DNA of 64,000 nt, taken from the NCBI GenBank assembly GCA_016870395.1, contig VGBT01000008.1, positions 25,863 to 89,862 of the forward strand, written 5' to 3'. Below are positions 43,600 to 52,768 of the stretch, piece after piece. Every line of letters begins with the position of its first letter. The stretch's first letter is position 1. This stretch comes from Actinomycetota bacterium. Lineage in GTDB: Bacteria > Actinomycetota > Acidimicrobiia > IMCC26256 > JAENVU01. The position numbers were made by a program, and so were the translations under genes. Under the pieces are notes generated by a model. That model did no database searches. It was not told the DNA's origin and worked only from the letters and a program-made list of their open reading frames with translations.

Positions 43600-44357
43600 T
43601 GCCCGACGAAGCCGTCGGTGAGCTCGTCGACGACCTGGCGGCCGAGCAGCAGGCGCTCGTCGACCTGCTCGAGCCCATCGACGACGACAGCTGGCTCATA
43701 CCCACGCCGGCTCCGGGCTGGGACGTGCGTGACACGGTGGCGCACCTCGCCGACACTGACGACATCGCCTTCGACACCTGCACAGGCGGACCCCGCTCGC
43801 TCGGTGCGCTGGGCGCGCAGTGCGCGTCCCCCGAGGACCTGACCCTGCTCGGCGTGATGGCCGGTCGCAAGCTCTCCGGCGCGAAGGTGCTCGCGTGGTG
43901 GGAGCACGCCCGGTCGCGCGAGCTCGACGTCCTGCGCGCGCTCGATCCCGCGGTGCGCGTCCCGTGGGGGCTGGGCATGCGCCCGCCGTCGTTCGTAACC
44001 GCCCGGATGATGGAGACCTGGGCGCACGGTCTCGACATCCGCGCCGCGCTCGGGGCGCCCGACGACGACACCGACCGGCTCCGCCACATCGCGTGGATCG
44101 GCCTGCGCGCGCTCCCCTACGCCTGCAGCGTGGCGGGCGTGGAGACTCCGCCCGGTCCGCTGCGGGTCGAGCTGACGCTCCCGTCCGGCGCCGTCTGGGT
44201 GCAGGGCCTCGAAGACGCCCCCGATCGCATCACAGGACCCGCGGGCCTGTTCTGCCGCGTGTTCGTGCAACGGCGCGACCGCGACGAGGTACCCGACCTC
44301 CTCGCGGAAGGCGACGGCGCGCGGCTTGCCCTGCGCGTCGCGCGCGCGTACCTATGA
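43599..44357 (+). CDS. Maleylpyruvate-isomerase/mycothiol-dependent enzyme family protein (TIGR03084-like)
   Basis: The 252-residue protein has the DinB-like four-helix start: 'WLIPTPAPGWDVRDTVAHLA' and 'METWAHGLDIRAALGA', which fit the mycothiol-dependent maleylpyruvate isomerase fold, with the metal-binding His residues. A C-terminal SCP2-like part follows. Such proteins use mycothiol or act on thiol-linked substrates. It starts within the previous gene's stop (TGATG). Confidence 0.83.
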   Translation: MPDEAVGELVDDLAAEQQALVDLLEPIDDDSWLIPTPAPGWDVRDTVAHLADTDDIAFDTCTGGPRSLGALGAQCASPEDLTLLGVMAGRKLSGAKVLAWWEHARSRELDVLRALDPAVRVPWGLGMRPPSFVTARMMETWAHGLDIRAALGAPDDDTDRLRHIAWIGLRALPYACSVAGVETPPGPLRVELTLPSGAVWVQGLEDAPDRITGPAGLFCRVFVQRRDRDEVPDLLAEGDGARLALRVARAYL

Positions 44358-44362
44358 GGCGA

Positions 44363-45115
44363 TCAGCCGAGCGAGGCATGCAGGAGCGCGCCGCCGTCGA
44401 CGACGAGCGTCGTCCCGGTGATCCAAGACGCGGCGTCGGAACACAGGAACGTGGCCGCGCGGGCGATGTCGTCCGGCTCGCCGAGGCGCCCCAGCGGCAT
44501 CGCCCTGGCCATCGCGGCCTCGTGGGGCTCCCACAGCGCCCGAGCCATGTCGGTCTTCACCAGGCCCGGCGCGATCGCGTTGACCCGGACCCCGGGCGCG
44601 AGCTCGGCCGCGAGGGTACGCGTGAGGTGCAGCAGCGCTGCTTTCGTGGCGTTGTACGCGCCGATCGACGACTCGACCGAGACGCCCCCGATTGACGCGA
44701 TGTTGAGGATCGCACCACCGCGCTCGCGCATCGCGTGATGCCACGCGTGATGTGACCAGGCGATCGGTCCGGCCCAGTTGACCGAGATCGTCTTGTCGAG
44801 CCGGGGCCGGTCGATGTCGATCGTGGGCCCCATGTATGGGTTGGTGGCCGCGTTGTTGACCAGGATGTCGAGCCGGCCGAAGCGTTCGAGCGTCGCCCGG
44901 ACTGCGGCGTCGGCCTGGTCGGGGTCACCCGCGTTCGCCACCACCCAGGCCGTCTCGCCGCCGATCTCGGCGGTGGCGGCCTCGAGGGCCTCGGCCTTGC
45001 GGGACGAGCACATCACCGCCGCACCCGACGCCGCCAGCTCCGCGGCGATGGCGCGCCCGATGCCGCGGGATGCACCGGTGACCAGCGCGACCCTGCCGTC
45101 GACCCGAACGTCCAC
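44363..45115 (-). CDS. Short-chain dehydrogenase/reductase (FabG-like)
   Basis: The 250-residue Rossmann protein has the TGASRGIG nucleotide motif, the NNAATNP motif, the catalytic Ser (IASIGGV) and 'YNATKAALL' (YxxxK). It ends 'TLVVDGGALLHASLG'. It would reduce or oxidise an alcohol or ketone with NAD(P). The GTG at 45115 is chosen because the SDR core starts there. Confidence 0.88.
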   Translation of the reverse strand: MDVRVDGRVALVTGASRGIGRAIAAELAASGAAVMCSSRKAEALEAATAEIGGETAWVVANAGDPDQADAAVRATLERFGRLDILVNNAATNPYMGPTIDIDRPRLDKTISVNWAGPIAWSHHAWHHAMRERGGAILNIASIGGVSVESSIGAYNATKAALLHLTRTLAAELAPGVRVNAIAPGLVKTDMARALWEPHEAAMARAMPLGRLGEPDDIARAATFLCSDAASWITGTTLVVDGGALLHASLG

Positions 45116-45123
45116 CCGCGGCC

Positions 45124-45474
45124 CTACAGGTAGAGCCCGGTGCGGCCGGTGTCGCGCCTGGAGGCGACCGCGTGCACGTCTCGCTCCCGCAGGATCAGGT
45201 ACTCGTCGCCGCGAATCTCGACCTCGTAGCCGGCGTCGGGTGCGAACAGGACCTGGTCGCCCTCCTCGACGTTGCGGACCGTGGGCCCGACCTGGACCAC
45301 CTCGGCCCACACCAGTCGGCGGTCGACGTTGGCCGTCGCCGGGATCAGGATGCCGGACCGGGACTTGCGCTCCCCGGCCTCGAGCGAGGGGTTTACGAGC
45401 AGACGGTCGGCCGTCATCCGGATCGACGGCTTCGGGTCGGCGTCTGCGGAGCGCAGTGGGGCGGGATCTGACAT
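45124..45474 (-). CDS. GroES-like co-chaperonin family protein, stand-alone
   Basis: The 116-residue protein contains a Cpn10-like core: 'MTADRLLVNPSLEAGERKSR', 'GILIPATANVDRRLVWAEV', 'VEEGDQVLFAPDAGYEVEI' and 'EYLILRERDVHAV'. Compared with GroES (about 97 residues) it has an N-terminal extension and a short C-terminal tail. There is no groEL beside it, so it is probably a paralog of the real GroES and not the main co-chaperonin. Confidence 0.78.
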   Translation of the reverse strand: MSDPAPLRSADADPKPSIRMTADRLLVNPSLEAGERKSRSGILIPATANVDRRLVWAEVVQVGPTVRNVEEGDQVLFAPDAGYEVEIRGDEYLILRERDVHAVASRRDTGRTGLYL

Positions 45475-45563
45475 CGCGACAGGCTAACTCCGGCGCGCCA
45501 AGGCTCGGAAACGCGTGCCGGGCGGTCGAAGGGCGAGCGCCTCGTCCTGGTAGGGTCCTGGCC

Positions 45564-46526
45564 GTGGTGGCGCTCCCCGACGACGTCGCGGCGGAGCGTC
45601 GCTCCGCGAGAGAGCCGGCACGGGCCGACGACCTCGGCTTGACCGTCGTCGCGAAGCGTCGCCCGCGCCTGCAGAGCTACCTCGCGCTCACCAAGCCGCG
45701 TGTCATCGAACTGCTCCTCGTGACGACCGTTCCCGCGATGGTGCTCGCCGAGCGGGGGATGCCGGCGCTCACCCTGATCGGCGCGGTGCTGCTCGGCGGC
45801 GCGCTGTCGGCGGGTGGGGCGAACACGATCAACTGCTGGATCGAGCGTGATCGCGACCAGGTGATGCGCCGCACCCACGGCCGCCCGCTCCCCCGAGGCG
45901 ACGTTTCGCCCCGCTCGGCGCTCGTGTTTGGGCTCGTCATCGAAGCGCTCGCGTTCGGCTGGCTCTGGGCGACGGTCAACCTGCTCTCGGCCGGGCTCGC
46001 CGTCAGCGCCATGCTCTTCTACGTCTTCGTATACACGATCTGGCTGAAGCCCCGTACCGCTCAGAACATCGTGATCGGCGGCGCGGCGGGCGCGGTGCCG
46101 GTGCTGGTCGGCTGGGCCGCCGTCACGGACTCGCTCGCGACACCGGCCTGGATGATGTTCGCGGTCGTCTTCTTCTGGACCCCACCCCACTTCTGGGCGC
46201 TGGCCGTGCGCTACCGGGAGGACTATGCAGCCGCCGGGATTCCGATGCTGCCCGTCGTGAAGGGCACCGCCGCGGCCTCACGCCAGATCTTCGCCTACGT
46301 CGTCGTCGTCGCCGCGACCTCGTTGCTCCTCGTACCGGTGTCGACGCTCTCCTGGGGTTACGCGATCTCTGCCGCCGTGCTCGGCGCGGCGTTCGTAGGG
46401 CAATCCGCGCGGCTCATGGCCGACCCGTCGCCCGAGAAGGCGATCCGCTTGTTCACCTTCTCGAACGTCTACCTCGCGCTGCTGTTCGCCGCGATCGCCC
46501 TCGACACGCTCGTGCGCAGCGTCTGA
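45564..46526 (+). CDS. ctaB: Protoheme IX farnesyltransferase (heme O synthase)
   Basis: The 320-residue UbiA-family enzyme adds a farnesyl group to heme B to give heme O. It has about nine membrane helices and the two Asp-rich motifs: 'NCWIERDRDQVMRRTHGRPL' and 'YREDYAAAGIPMLPVV'. The next step, heme A synthesis, is encoded by ctaA at 61359. Adjacent GTG codons at 45564 and 45567 allow two starts; the cytoplasmic N-terminus before the first helix is about 35 residues long. Confidence 0.93.
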   Translation: MVALPDDVAAERRSAREPARADDLGLTVVAKRRPRLQSYLALTKPRVIELLLVTTVPAMVLAERGMPALTLIGAVLLGGALSAGGANTINCWIERDRDQVMRRTHGRPLPRGDVSPRSALVFGLVIEALAFGWLWATVNLLSAGLAVSAMLFYVFVYTIWLKPRTAQNIVIGGAAGAVPVLVGWAAVTDSLATPAWMMFAVVFFWTPPHFWALAVRYREDYAAAGIPMLPVVKGTAAASRQIFAYVVVVAATSLLLVPVSTLSWGYAISAAVLGAAFVGQSARLMADPSPEKAIRLFTFSNVYLALLFAAIALDTLVRSV

Positions 46527-46530
46527 GGCG

Positions 46531-47076
46531 GTGCGCGTGCGTCGGCCGACGCTCGGGGCAGTCGCGTTGACTCTGCTCGTCGCCTCGGTCCTGGCAGCGT
46601 GCGGGGCTTCGAGCGACGGCACGAGGCGAACCACCACCGGCGGTACCGCGGAGGTCGGCGAGCCCGCACCCGGCTTCGACCTCCCGGCCCTCGACGGCGA
46701 CGGTCGTGTGCGCCTGGAGGACTTCGCGGGTCGACCGGTAATCGTGAACTTCTGGGCGTCCTGGTGCGTGCCCTGTCGCAAGGAGTTTCCCGAGTTCAAG
46801 GACGCGCAGGCGCGCTACGGCGACGACGGCCTGGAGATCATCGGGATCACCTTGATGGACCTCCCTCGCGACGCCCGCGCCTTCGCCGAGGACCAGGGGG
46901 CGACCTGGACCCTTGCCGACGGCGGGCAGGGCGACCGCGTCGGTCGCGCGTACGGGGTGCGCGCCATACCTCAGACGTTCTTCGTCGACCGCGACGGCAC
47001 GATCTTCAGCCGCTACTTCGGCAACCCCACTGCCGACGAGTTCGAAGCGCAGATCCGCAAGATCCGCGAGAAGTAG
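46531..47076 (+). CDS. TlpA/ResA-like thioredoxin lipoprotein
   Basis: The 181-residue protein has a lipoprotein signal with lipobox LAAC (Cys 24), then a thioredoxin-like domain with WCVPC at 78-82 and the cis-Pro motif 'RAIPQTFFVD'. Such proteins reduce extracytoplasmic disulphides, often in cytochrome maturation. It follows ctaB after 4 bases, which suggests a role in oxidase assembly. Confidence 0.9.
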   Translation: MRVRRPTLGAVALTLLVASVLAACGASSDGTRRTTTGGTAEVGEPAPGFDLPALDGDGRVRLEDFAGRPVIVNFWASWCVPCRKEFPEFKDAQARYGDDGLEIIGITLMDLPRDARAFAEDQGATWTLADGGQGDRVGRAYGVRAIPQTFFVDRDGTIFSRYFGNPTADEFEAQIRKIREK

Positions 47077-47084
47077 AGGCAGCC

Positions 47085-47226
47085 GCCTACGCCTCCTTCC
47101 TGCCCGGGTCGGCTCCGGCGCCGGGCTGCGGGGCCGCGACACCAGTGGGCGCCTACGCCTCCTTCCTGCCCGGGTCGGCTCCGGCGCCGGGCTGCGGGGC
47201 CGCGACACCAGTGGGCGCCTACGCCT
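47085..47226. repeat. 66-base tandem repeat, two copies plus a partial third
   Basis: A 66-base unit starting GCCTACGCCTCCTTCCTGCC runs 47085-47150, repeats at 47151-47216 and begins a third copy (10 bases). Each unit holds GCCCGG...CCGGGC as an inverted pair, so it can form a hairpin twice. It lies between the convergent tlpA-like and ABC permease genes and covers the permease stop. Confidence 0.9.
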
Positions 47227-47947
47227 CGTCCCAACGGAACTTGCGCGCGGCCAGGATCGGGAGCCCCACGGCCCAGCAGAGCAGCACGACGAGCTCGCCG
47301 CCGGGAAGCTGGCCGGCCGGTTCGAGGACCCCGCGCACGCACTCGGCAAGCGCGGCGGCCGGCAGCAGCCGGGCGATGGCCTCGAGACCCGCGGGGAGAC
47401 GATCGAGCGGGTAGGCCATCCCGCCGAGGAAGAGCAACAGCAGGAACAGCCCGTTGGCCGCGGCCAGGTTGGCCTCGGCGCGTAGCGTGCCGGCCATGAG
47501 CATGCCGATGCCCGCGAAGGCTACCGTGCCGATCAGCAGCAGCGCCGCCGCCGGTACCAGCCCGCCCGAGGGCTCCCAGCCCAGTGCCACCGCGACCGCG
47601 ACGATGAGCGTGAGCTGGATGGCCAGGAGCACGAGGACGTTCGCGGTCTTGGCGGCCAGCAGACCCGACCGACCGAGCGGGGTCGACCCGAGACGCTTCA
47701 GCACGCCGTACCGGCGCTCGAACCCGGTCGCGATGCCGAGGCTCACCATCGCGCTGGACATCACCGCGAGCGACAGTACGCCCGGTACGAGGAAGTCGAT
47801 CGCCAGCCCGTCGCTCACCTGTACCGCGTCGACCTTAGCGAAGAACACGAGGATCCCGAGCGGAATCACGAGCGTGACGAGCAGGCTCTCACCGCGCCGC
47901 AGGGTGAGCACCAGCTCGAGCCGGGTCTGGGCGGCCACCGCCCTCAC
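47219..47947 (-). CDS. ABC-2 type transporter permease
   Basis: The 242-residue protein has six membrane helices in the ABC-2 arrangement, with 'ERRYGVLKRLGSTPLGRSGL' in the loop after helix 2, typical of DrrB-like exporters. Its GTG overlaps the ATPase gene's stop (GTGA). With the ATPase it forms a multidrug or lipid exporter. Confidence 0.9.
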   Translation of the reverse strand: MRAVAAQTRLELVLTLRRGESLLVTLVIPLGILVFFAKVDAVQVSDGLAIDFLVPGVLSLAVMSSAMVSLGIATGFERRYGVLKRLGSTPLGRSGLLAAKTANVLVLLAIQLTLIVAVAVALGWEPSGGLVPAAALLLIGTVAFAGIGMLMAGTLRAEANLAAANGLFLLLLFLGGMAYPLDRLPAGLEAIARLLPAAALAECVRGVLEPAGQLPGGELVVLLCWAVGLPILAARKFRWDEA

Positions 47948-48882
47948 GAGTCGCCCTCCTCGGTAAGGCGGAGGAAGACCTCTTCGAGGGTGGCACGGGC
48001 GGTGCGCAGCTCCGTGAGGGAGATCCCCTTGTCGCGAAGCCACGCCGTGAGGTCGGCAAGGAGCTCTGGTGTCGCCGGGCCCGCGAGCGCGTAGTGCCCG
48101 GGGCGCTCCTCGCTCACCGCAGCGGCGGGCAGGTCGAGCGCGGCCGCGAGTGCCACCACGTCGACACCGGGGACGGCGGTGAAGCGGACCGTGCCGTCGG
48201 CTCCGGCCCGGGTCACCTCCACCGGTGTGCCCAATGCGACGATCCGGCCCCGGTCGATGATGGCAAGGCGATCACAGAGCTGCTCCGCTTCGTCCATGTG
48301 GTGGGTCGTGAGCAGCACCGTGACCCCCGCGTCGCGCAGGCCACGCACCAGCTGCCACGTGGCGGCGCGGGCTCGCGGGTCCATTCCGGCGGTCGGCTCA
48401 TCGAGGAAGACCAGTTCGGGCCGTCCGACGAGCGCCAGCGCGAGTGAGAGTCGTTGGGCCTGACCACCCGAAAGTCGCCGCACGAGCGTCCGGGCCGAGT
48501 CGCGCAGGCTGACGAGGTCGAGCAGCTCCTCGGGATCGCGCGGATCGTCGTAGAAGGCCGCGAAGAGGCGCAGCATCTCCAGGGGTCGCACGCCCGGGTG
48601 GAGGCCACCGTCCTGGAGCATCACGCCGATGCGCGGCCGTAGCGCCGCACCGTCGGTCATGGGGTCGAGGCCGAGGACCCGCACCTCTCCCGCGTCCGCG
48701 GTCCGGTAACCCTCGAGGATCTCCACCGTCGTGGTCTTCCCCGCGCCGTTGGGTCCTAGGAGCCCGAACACCTCACCGGCCTGGATCTCCAGCGTGAGTC
48801 CGGCCACCGCGGTGCGGTCGCCGTATCGCTTCCGGAGGCCGCGGGTCGCGACCGCGAGTTCCGAACGGTGGGAATCCGGCAT
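47944..48882 (-). CDS. ABC transporter ATP-binding protein, DrrA-like
   Basis: The 312-residue protein has Walker A GPNGAGKT, the signature LSGGQAQRL, Walker B 'LVFLDEPTAG' and the H-loop 'LLTTHHMDEAE', followed by a C-terminal regulatory extension of about 90 residues. It powers the adjacent permease. It lies 32 bases from the polyprenyl synthase gene. Confidence 0.93.
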   Translation of the reverse strand: MPDSHRSELAVATRGLRKRYGDRTAVAGLTLEIQAGEVFGLLGPNGAGKTTTVEILEGYRTADAGEVRVLGLDPMTDGAALRPRIGVMLQDGGLHPGVRPLEMLRLFAAFYDDPRDPEELLDLVSLRDSARTLVRRLSGGQAQRLSLALALVGRPELVFLDEPTAGMDPRARAATWQLVRGLRDAGVTVLLTTHHMDEAEQLCDRLAIIDRGRIVALGTPVEVTRAGADGTVRFTAVPGVDVVALAAALDLPAAAVSEERPGHYALAGPATPELLADLTAWLRDKGISLTELRTARATLEEVFLRLTEEGDS

Positions 48883-48914
48883 CGGGCGGAGCCTACCGGG
48901 ACGACGGTAGAGGG

Positions 48915-49985
48915 CTACCGGTCGCGCCAGGCGACGAAGGTTCCCAGGTCGGCCAGGGCCTCGCGGGCCTCGGGTGCGATCGGGGCCCGGTCGAGGGCGG
49001 CGAGGCTCTCGGCGACGAGGCGCTCGATCTCCGACTCCACGTGGGCGACCGCACCCGTCGTGACGAGCAGATCCCGCAGCGACTCGATCTCGGCGGCGGA
49101 GAGATCCGACGATCCGAGCCGCTCGAGGAGCGCCAGCCCGGAACCGTCGGCGCGGGCGGCGGCTTCGGCCACGAGCGGCGTCAGCTTGCCCTCGCGGAGG
49201 TCGTCGCCGACCGGCTTGCCCGTCACCTGCTCGTCGCCGAACACCCCGAGCAGGTCGTCGCGCATCTGGAACGCCTCGCCGAGCGGGAGCCCGAACGCCG
49301 ACAGCGGGGCGGCGAGGTCGTCGAGGCGCCCGGCGAGCGCGGCGCCGAGGTGCAGCGGGCGCTCGACGGTGTACTTGCCCGACTTGTAGACCTCGATCGT
49401 GTGGGCCTGCGCGGCGGAACGGCCGCCGGTGGCGGTGCCGAGCAGGTCGAGGTACTGGCCGACGCACAGCTCCAGGCGGAGGTCGTCGAACACCGCCCGG
49501 GCGACCGGCGGCGCCTGGGCCATGAGCTGGTCGGCGTAGACGAACGCGAAGTCGCCGATGATGATCGCGGCGCCCTCCCCGAAGCGGCGGCCCTCGCCGC
49601 GCCAGCCCGACGCGCCGTGGGTCTCGATGTATGCCCGGTGGACCGCTGGTTGACTGCGACGACGGTCTGAACCGTCCATCACGTCGTCGTGGACGAGCGC
49701 GAAGGTGTGGAGCAGCTCGAGCGCGGCGCCCGCGTCGACGACGTCGTCGCGCTGGGTGCCCCCCGCGCCCACGTAGGCGCAGTGGCAGAACGCCGGACGG
49801 AGGCGCTTCCCGCCCGCGAGGACGAGTCGCCGGAGCGCGTCGATGGGCTCGACCAGGCTCGCCTCGACTCGGCGCCAGCGCTCGATCTCGGCGTCGAGCA
49901 GGGCGAGGATCCGGTGCTCGGCGGCGAGGCCGACCGCGGAGAGGCTCGCCGGGGGTTCGACGGCGAGCTCGGCCCGATCGCTCAT
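48915..49985 (-). CDS. Polyprenyl diphosphate synthase
   Basis: The 356-residue trans-prenyltransferase adds isopentenyl units to an allylic diphosphate. The first Asp-rich motif is DDVMD (100-104), 'GGKRLRPAF' binds the diphosphate, and the second motif is DDLLGVFGD (243-251), which is slightly unusual compared with DDxxD. The likely product is geranylgeranyl or farnesyl diphosphate for quinone, carotenoid or heme-tail supply (inference). Confidence 0.92.
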   Translation of the reverse strand: MSDRAELAVEPPASLSAVGLAAEHRILALLDAEIERWRRVEASLVEPIDALRRLVLAGGKRLRPAFCHCAYVGAGGTQRDDVVDAGAALELLHTFALVHDDVMDGSDRRRSQPAVHRAYIETHGASGWRGEGRRFGEGAAIIIGDFAFVYADQLMAQAPPVARAVFDDLRLELCVGQYLDLLGTATGGRSAAQAHTIEVYKSGKYTVERPLHLGAALAGRLDDLAAPLSAFGLPLGEAFQMRDDLLGVFGDEQVTGKPVGDDLREGKLTPLVAEAAARADGSGLALLERLGSSDLSAAEIESLRDLLVTTGAVAHVESEIERLVAESLAALDRAPIAPEAREALADLGTFVAWRDR

Positions 49986-50081
49986 GGCGCCAGACTAGGC
50001 GGGAGGTCTGCACCCGACCGAGGCGTGTCGCGCACCTCGCTACGATGCCGCCACCGTTCCGGCCCACCGATGGAGCCCCAG

Positions 50082-51302
50082 ATGAGCGACGCACCCGACC
50101 TCGACACGTTCCTCTCCGACGCACACGCGTTTCTGGACGCGAGCGCGTCGAGGCGGGGCGAGTCGCGCTTCGTATGGGGCGAGGGTGACGACCGGGTGGG
50201 CGTGCTCGAGGAGAAGTCCCCCGAGCAGGAGCGCGCGGAGGTGGCCGCGGCGAAGGAGTGGAAGGCGAAGGAGTTCGACGCGGGCTTCGGCTGGATCACG
50301 GGCCCCAGCGAGTACGGCGGGCGGGCGCTGCCACGCGACTACGACCGCGCCTACCGGGAGCTGGCCGCGAAGTACGACACGCCGTCCACCACGCCGTTCG
50401 GCATCAGCCTGGGGATGGTCGCGCCGACGATCCTCGCCCACGGGATCCCCGAGGTTCGCGAGCGGTACTTGCGCGGGATGTACCGCGGCGAGGTGATCGG
50501 GTGCCAGCTCTTCTCCGAGCCCATTGCCGGGTCCGACCTCGCCGGCATCCAGACCCGCGCCGTGCGCGACGGCGACGAGTGGGTGCTCACCGGCCAGAAG
50601 GTGTGGACGTCGAACGCGCAGTACTCGGACATCGGCGAGATCATCACCCGCACCTCGCCCGACAAGCCCAAGCACAAGGGCCTCACGATGTTCCTCGTCG
50701 ACATGCGGGTGCCCGGTGTCGAGGTGCGCCCGCTGCGCCAGATGACCGGCGGGGCGTCCTTCAACGAGGTGTTCTTCGAAGAGGTGCGGGTGCACGACTC
50801 GCACCGGCTCGGCGACGTCGACGAGGGCTGGACGGTCGCGCTCACCACGCTGATGAACGAGCGGGCCGCGATCGGCGGGGGTGGAGCCGGTGTCGGAACG
50901 ATGAGCATGACCCGCTTTCTGGAGATGGCGCGACACTTCGGGCTTGCCGATGACCCGCTCGTGCGGCAGGGTCTCGCCGACGTGTACATCCGGATGTCCG
51001 TCGCGCACTACACCAACCTGCGCGCCATGGCGAAGATCCGGGCCGGCCAGCTCCCGGGTCCCGAGATGTCGATCGCGAAGCTCGCGCTGACCCAGAACAT
51101 GCAGCGGGTCGCCCAGCTCGTGTCCGACATGCTCGGGCCTCGTCTCGCCGCCGACTCGGGCGAGTGGGGCACGTACGCGTTCGGGGAGTTCGTGCTCGGC
51201 GTGCCGGGCATGCGTGTGGCCGGCGGTACCGACGAGGTGATGCGCAACATCGTCGGCGAGCGCGTGCTCGGCCTCCCCAAGGAGCCCAAGGTCACGGCCT
51301 GA
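50082..51302 (+). CDS. Acyl-CoA dehydrogenase
   Basis: The 406-residue flavoprotein has 'CQLFSEPIAGSDLAG' and 'WVLTGQKVWTSNA' (FAD and substrate sites), and ends with 'GGTDEVMRNIVGERVLGLP'. It dehydrogenates an acyl-CoA at the alpha-beta bond. The ATG at 50082 is preferred because GGAG sits 7 bases upstream; an in-frame ATG at 50070 is the alternative. It is divergent from the polyprenyl synthase gene. Confidence 0.93.
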   Translation: MSDAPDLDTFLSDAHAFLDASASRRGESRFVWGEGDDRVGVLEEKSPEQERAEVAAAKEWKAKEFDAGFGWITGPSEYGGRALPRDYDRAYRELAAKYDTPSTTPFGISLGMVAPTILAHGIPEVRERYLRGMYRGEVIGCQLFSEPIAGSDLAGIQTRAVRDGDEWVLTGQKVWTSNAQYSDIGEIITRTSPDKPKHKGLTMFLVDMRVPGVEVRPLRQMTGGASFNEVFFEEVRVHDSHRLGDVDEGWTVALTTLMNERAAIGGGGAGVGTMSMTRFLEMARHFGLADDPLVRQGLADVYIRMSVAHYTNLRAMAKIRAGQLPGPEMSIAKLALTQNMQRVAQLVSDMLGPRLAADSGEWGTYAFGEFVLGVPGMRVAGGTDEVMRNIVGERVLGLPKEPKVTA

Positions 51303-51366
51303 CAGGTCACCCGCCGGTGCCGCCGTCCGGCCGCGGCCCCGGGGTGACGGCCGCTACCGTCAGGGG

Positions 51367-52179
51367 ATGCAGCCGTTCGAGCGCCTTCGGTACCTGGCTC
51401 GCTGGACCGATGGCGACGACGGCGACCTGGTGGGCGAAGCGGCCGACTGCCTCGCGACCTTCGACGGCGACCCGGCCGGGCTCGTGGTCGCGTGCCGGCG
51501 CCTGCTGCACCACCATCCGCAGGCCGCTCCGCTCTGGTGGCTGTGCGCGCGGGTGCTCGCCGCGGGCGACCCGGCCGACGCGGCCTGGGAGGCCTGGGAG
51601 GACTTCGGGCGCGATCGCACCCCAGCCCGCCTGGCCACGGCGCTTCCGTTCCCCCACGACGCGCCGATCGCGATCCTCGGCTGGCCCTACGTCATCGCGG
51701 CCGGGCTCGGGGAGCGCTCCGACCTCGACCTGCTCGCGGTCCGTCGCGGTGACGATCCCGGCCTCTCGAGACGCCTCCGGCGGTCCGTCCAGCCGGTACG
51801 GGTGGTGGGCGACGTCGAGATCCTGGCGCTCGAGCCGACGCATCTGCTCGTCGAGGCAGTCGCGGCCGGGGCCGGTCGGGTGCTCGTACCGCGTGGAACC
51901 GATGATCTCGCCCGGGCCGTGCACAGCCACGGGGGCGCGGTCTGGCTGGTGGTCGGCCTCGGTTGCGCGCTCCCCGAGCGGCTGTTCGACGCCCTGTTGC
52001 GCGAGTGCGGAGAGCAGGCCACGGAGCCGTGGGACGACACGCCCGAGACCAGCCGCGAGGTCCTCGACGCGACGTTCGCCGACCGGGTGCTTGGTCCGCA
52101 CGGGCAGGACTCTCCGGTCGGTCTGGCCCGGCGCGCCGACTGCCCGACGGCTCCCGAGCTGCTCCGCCTCGGCGGCTGA
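51367..52179 (+). CDS. Uncharacterised 270-residue protein
   Basis: The product is Ala/Arg/Leu-rich with no signal peptide. The N-terminal 90 residues are helical with Trp-rich loops (PLWWLCARVLAAGDPADAAW); the middle has a Rossmann-like beta/alpha part ('AVRRGDDPGLSRRL', 'VLVPRGTDDLARAV', 'AVWLVVGLGCALPE'). It resembles no family I can name with confidence; eIF2B-like folds (ATP- and sugar-phosphate-related) come to mind. It follows the acyl-CoA dehydrogenase by 64 bases. Confidence 0.65.
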   Translation: MQPFERLRYLARWTDGDDGDLVGEAADCLATFDGDPAGLVVACRRLLHHHPQAAPLWWLCARVLAAGDPADAAWEAWEDFGRDRTPARLATALPFPHDAPIAILGWPYVIAAGLGERSDLDLLAVRRGDDPGLSRRLRRSVQPVRVVGDVEILALEPTHLLVEAVAAGAGRVLVPRGTDDLARAVHSHGGAVWLVVGLGCALPERLFDALLRECGEQATEPWDDTPETSREVLDATFADRVLGPHGQDSPVGLARRADCPTAPELLRLGG

Positions 52180-52229
52180 TCCACCCGCGTCGTCGGTTCG
52201 TCGATCGGACCGCAGCGTGCCGAGATCGG

Positions 52230-52751
52230 TCAGGAGTGGGGACCCGGCGGGGGCTCCAGCGCCGGTCGCTTCCCAGGCTCGCGGTCACGGCGGGTCGAGG
52301 CGACGAACGTGCGCTCGCGCGACCGCGCCGCGACGGCCATCCCAGCATTGCCGACGCCCGCTGCCGCTCGGATCACGAGCCGTCGCTGCACCCATCCGCG
52401 GGGGATCGCCCGTACCAACGGCACGAGCAGGAGGAGCCCGAGCAGGTCGGTGACAAAGCCGGGGACGATCAGCAGGGTGCCCGCGGCGACGATGCACACG
52501 GCGTCGACGAGCGCCGCGGTCGGCACCTGCCCGGCCCGCAGCGCGTCGCGGATGCGGCGTAGCACGCCTCCCCCCTGACGCTTCACCACCCAGACGCCGA
52601 GGATCGAGATCCCGATCAGGAGGCCGAGCGCGGGCAGGACGCCGATCCACTGCGCGACCTGGAGCATCACTGCCAGCTCGACGAGCGGCAGCACGATCAG
52701 CACGACGACGAGGAACACGACCACGAATCCCAGGCTACCGAGCACCGTCAC
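52230..52751 (-). CDS. FxsA family membrane protein
   Basis: The 173-residue protein begins with membrane helix 1 and 'PLVELAVMLQVAQWIGVLPAL', then 'GGGVLRRIRDALRAGQVP' and 'LLIVPGFVTDLLGLLLLVP', the FxsA hallmark. The C-terminal 40 residues are basic and disordered. In E. coli FxsA relieves F-plasmid exclusion of phage T7; its general role is unknown. Confidence 0.88.
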   Translation of the reverse strand: MTVLGSLGFVVVFLVVVLIVLPLVELAVMLQVAQWIGVLPALGLLIGISILGVWVVKRQGGGVLRRIRDALRAGQVPTAALVDAVCIVAAGTLLIVPGFVTDLLGLLLLVPLVRAIPRGWVQRRLVIRAAAGVGNAGMAVAARSRERTFVASTRRDREPGKRPALEPPPGPHS

Positions 52752-52768
52752 GGCTCGGGCGTCGCACC

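Noticed and set aside
47085..47226. CRISPR array
   Set aside because: The units are directly adjacent with no spacers, and no cas genes occur.
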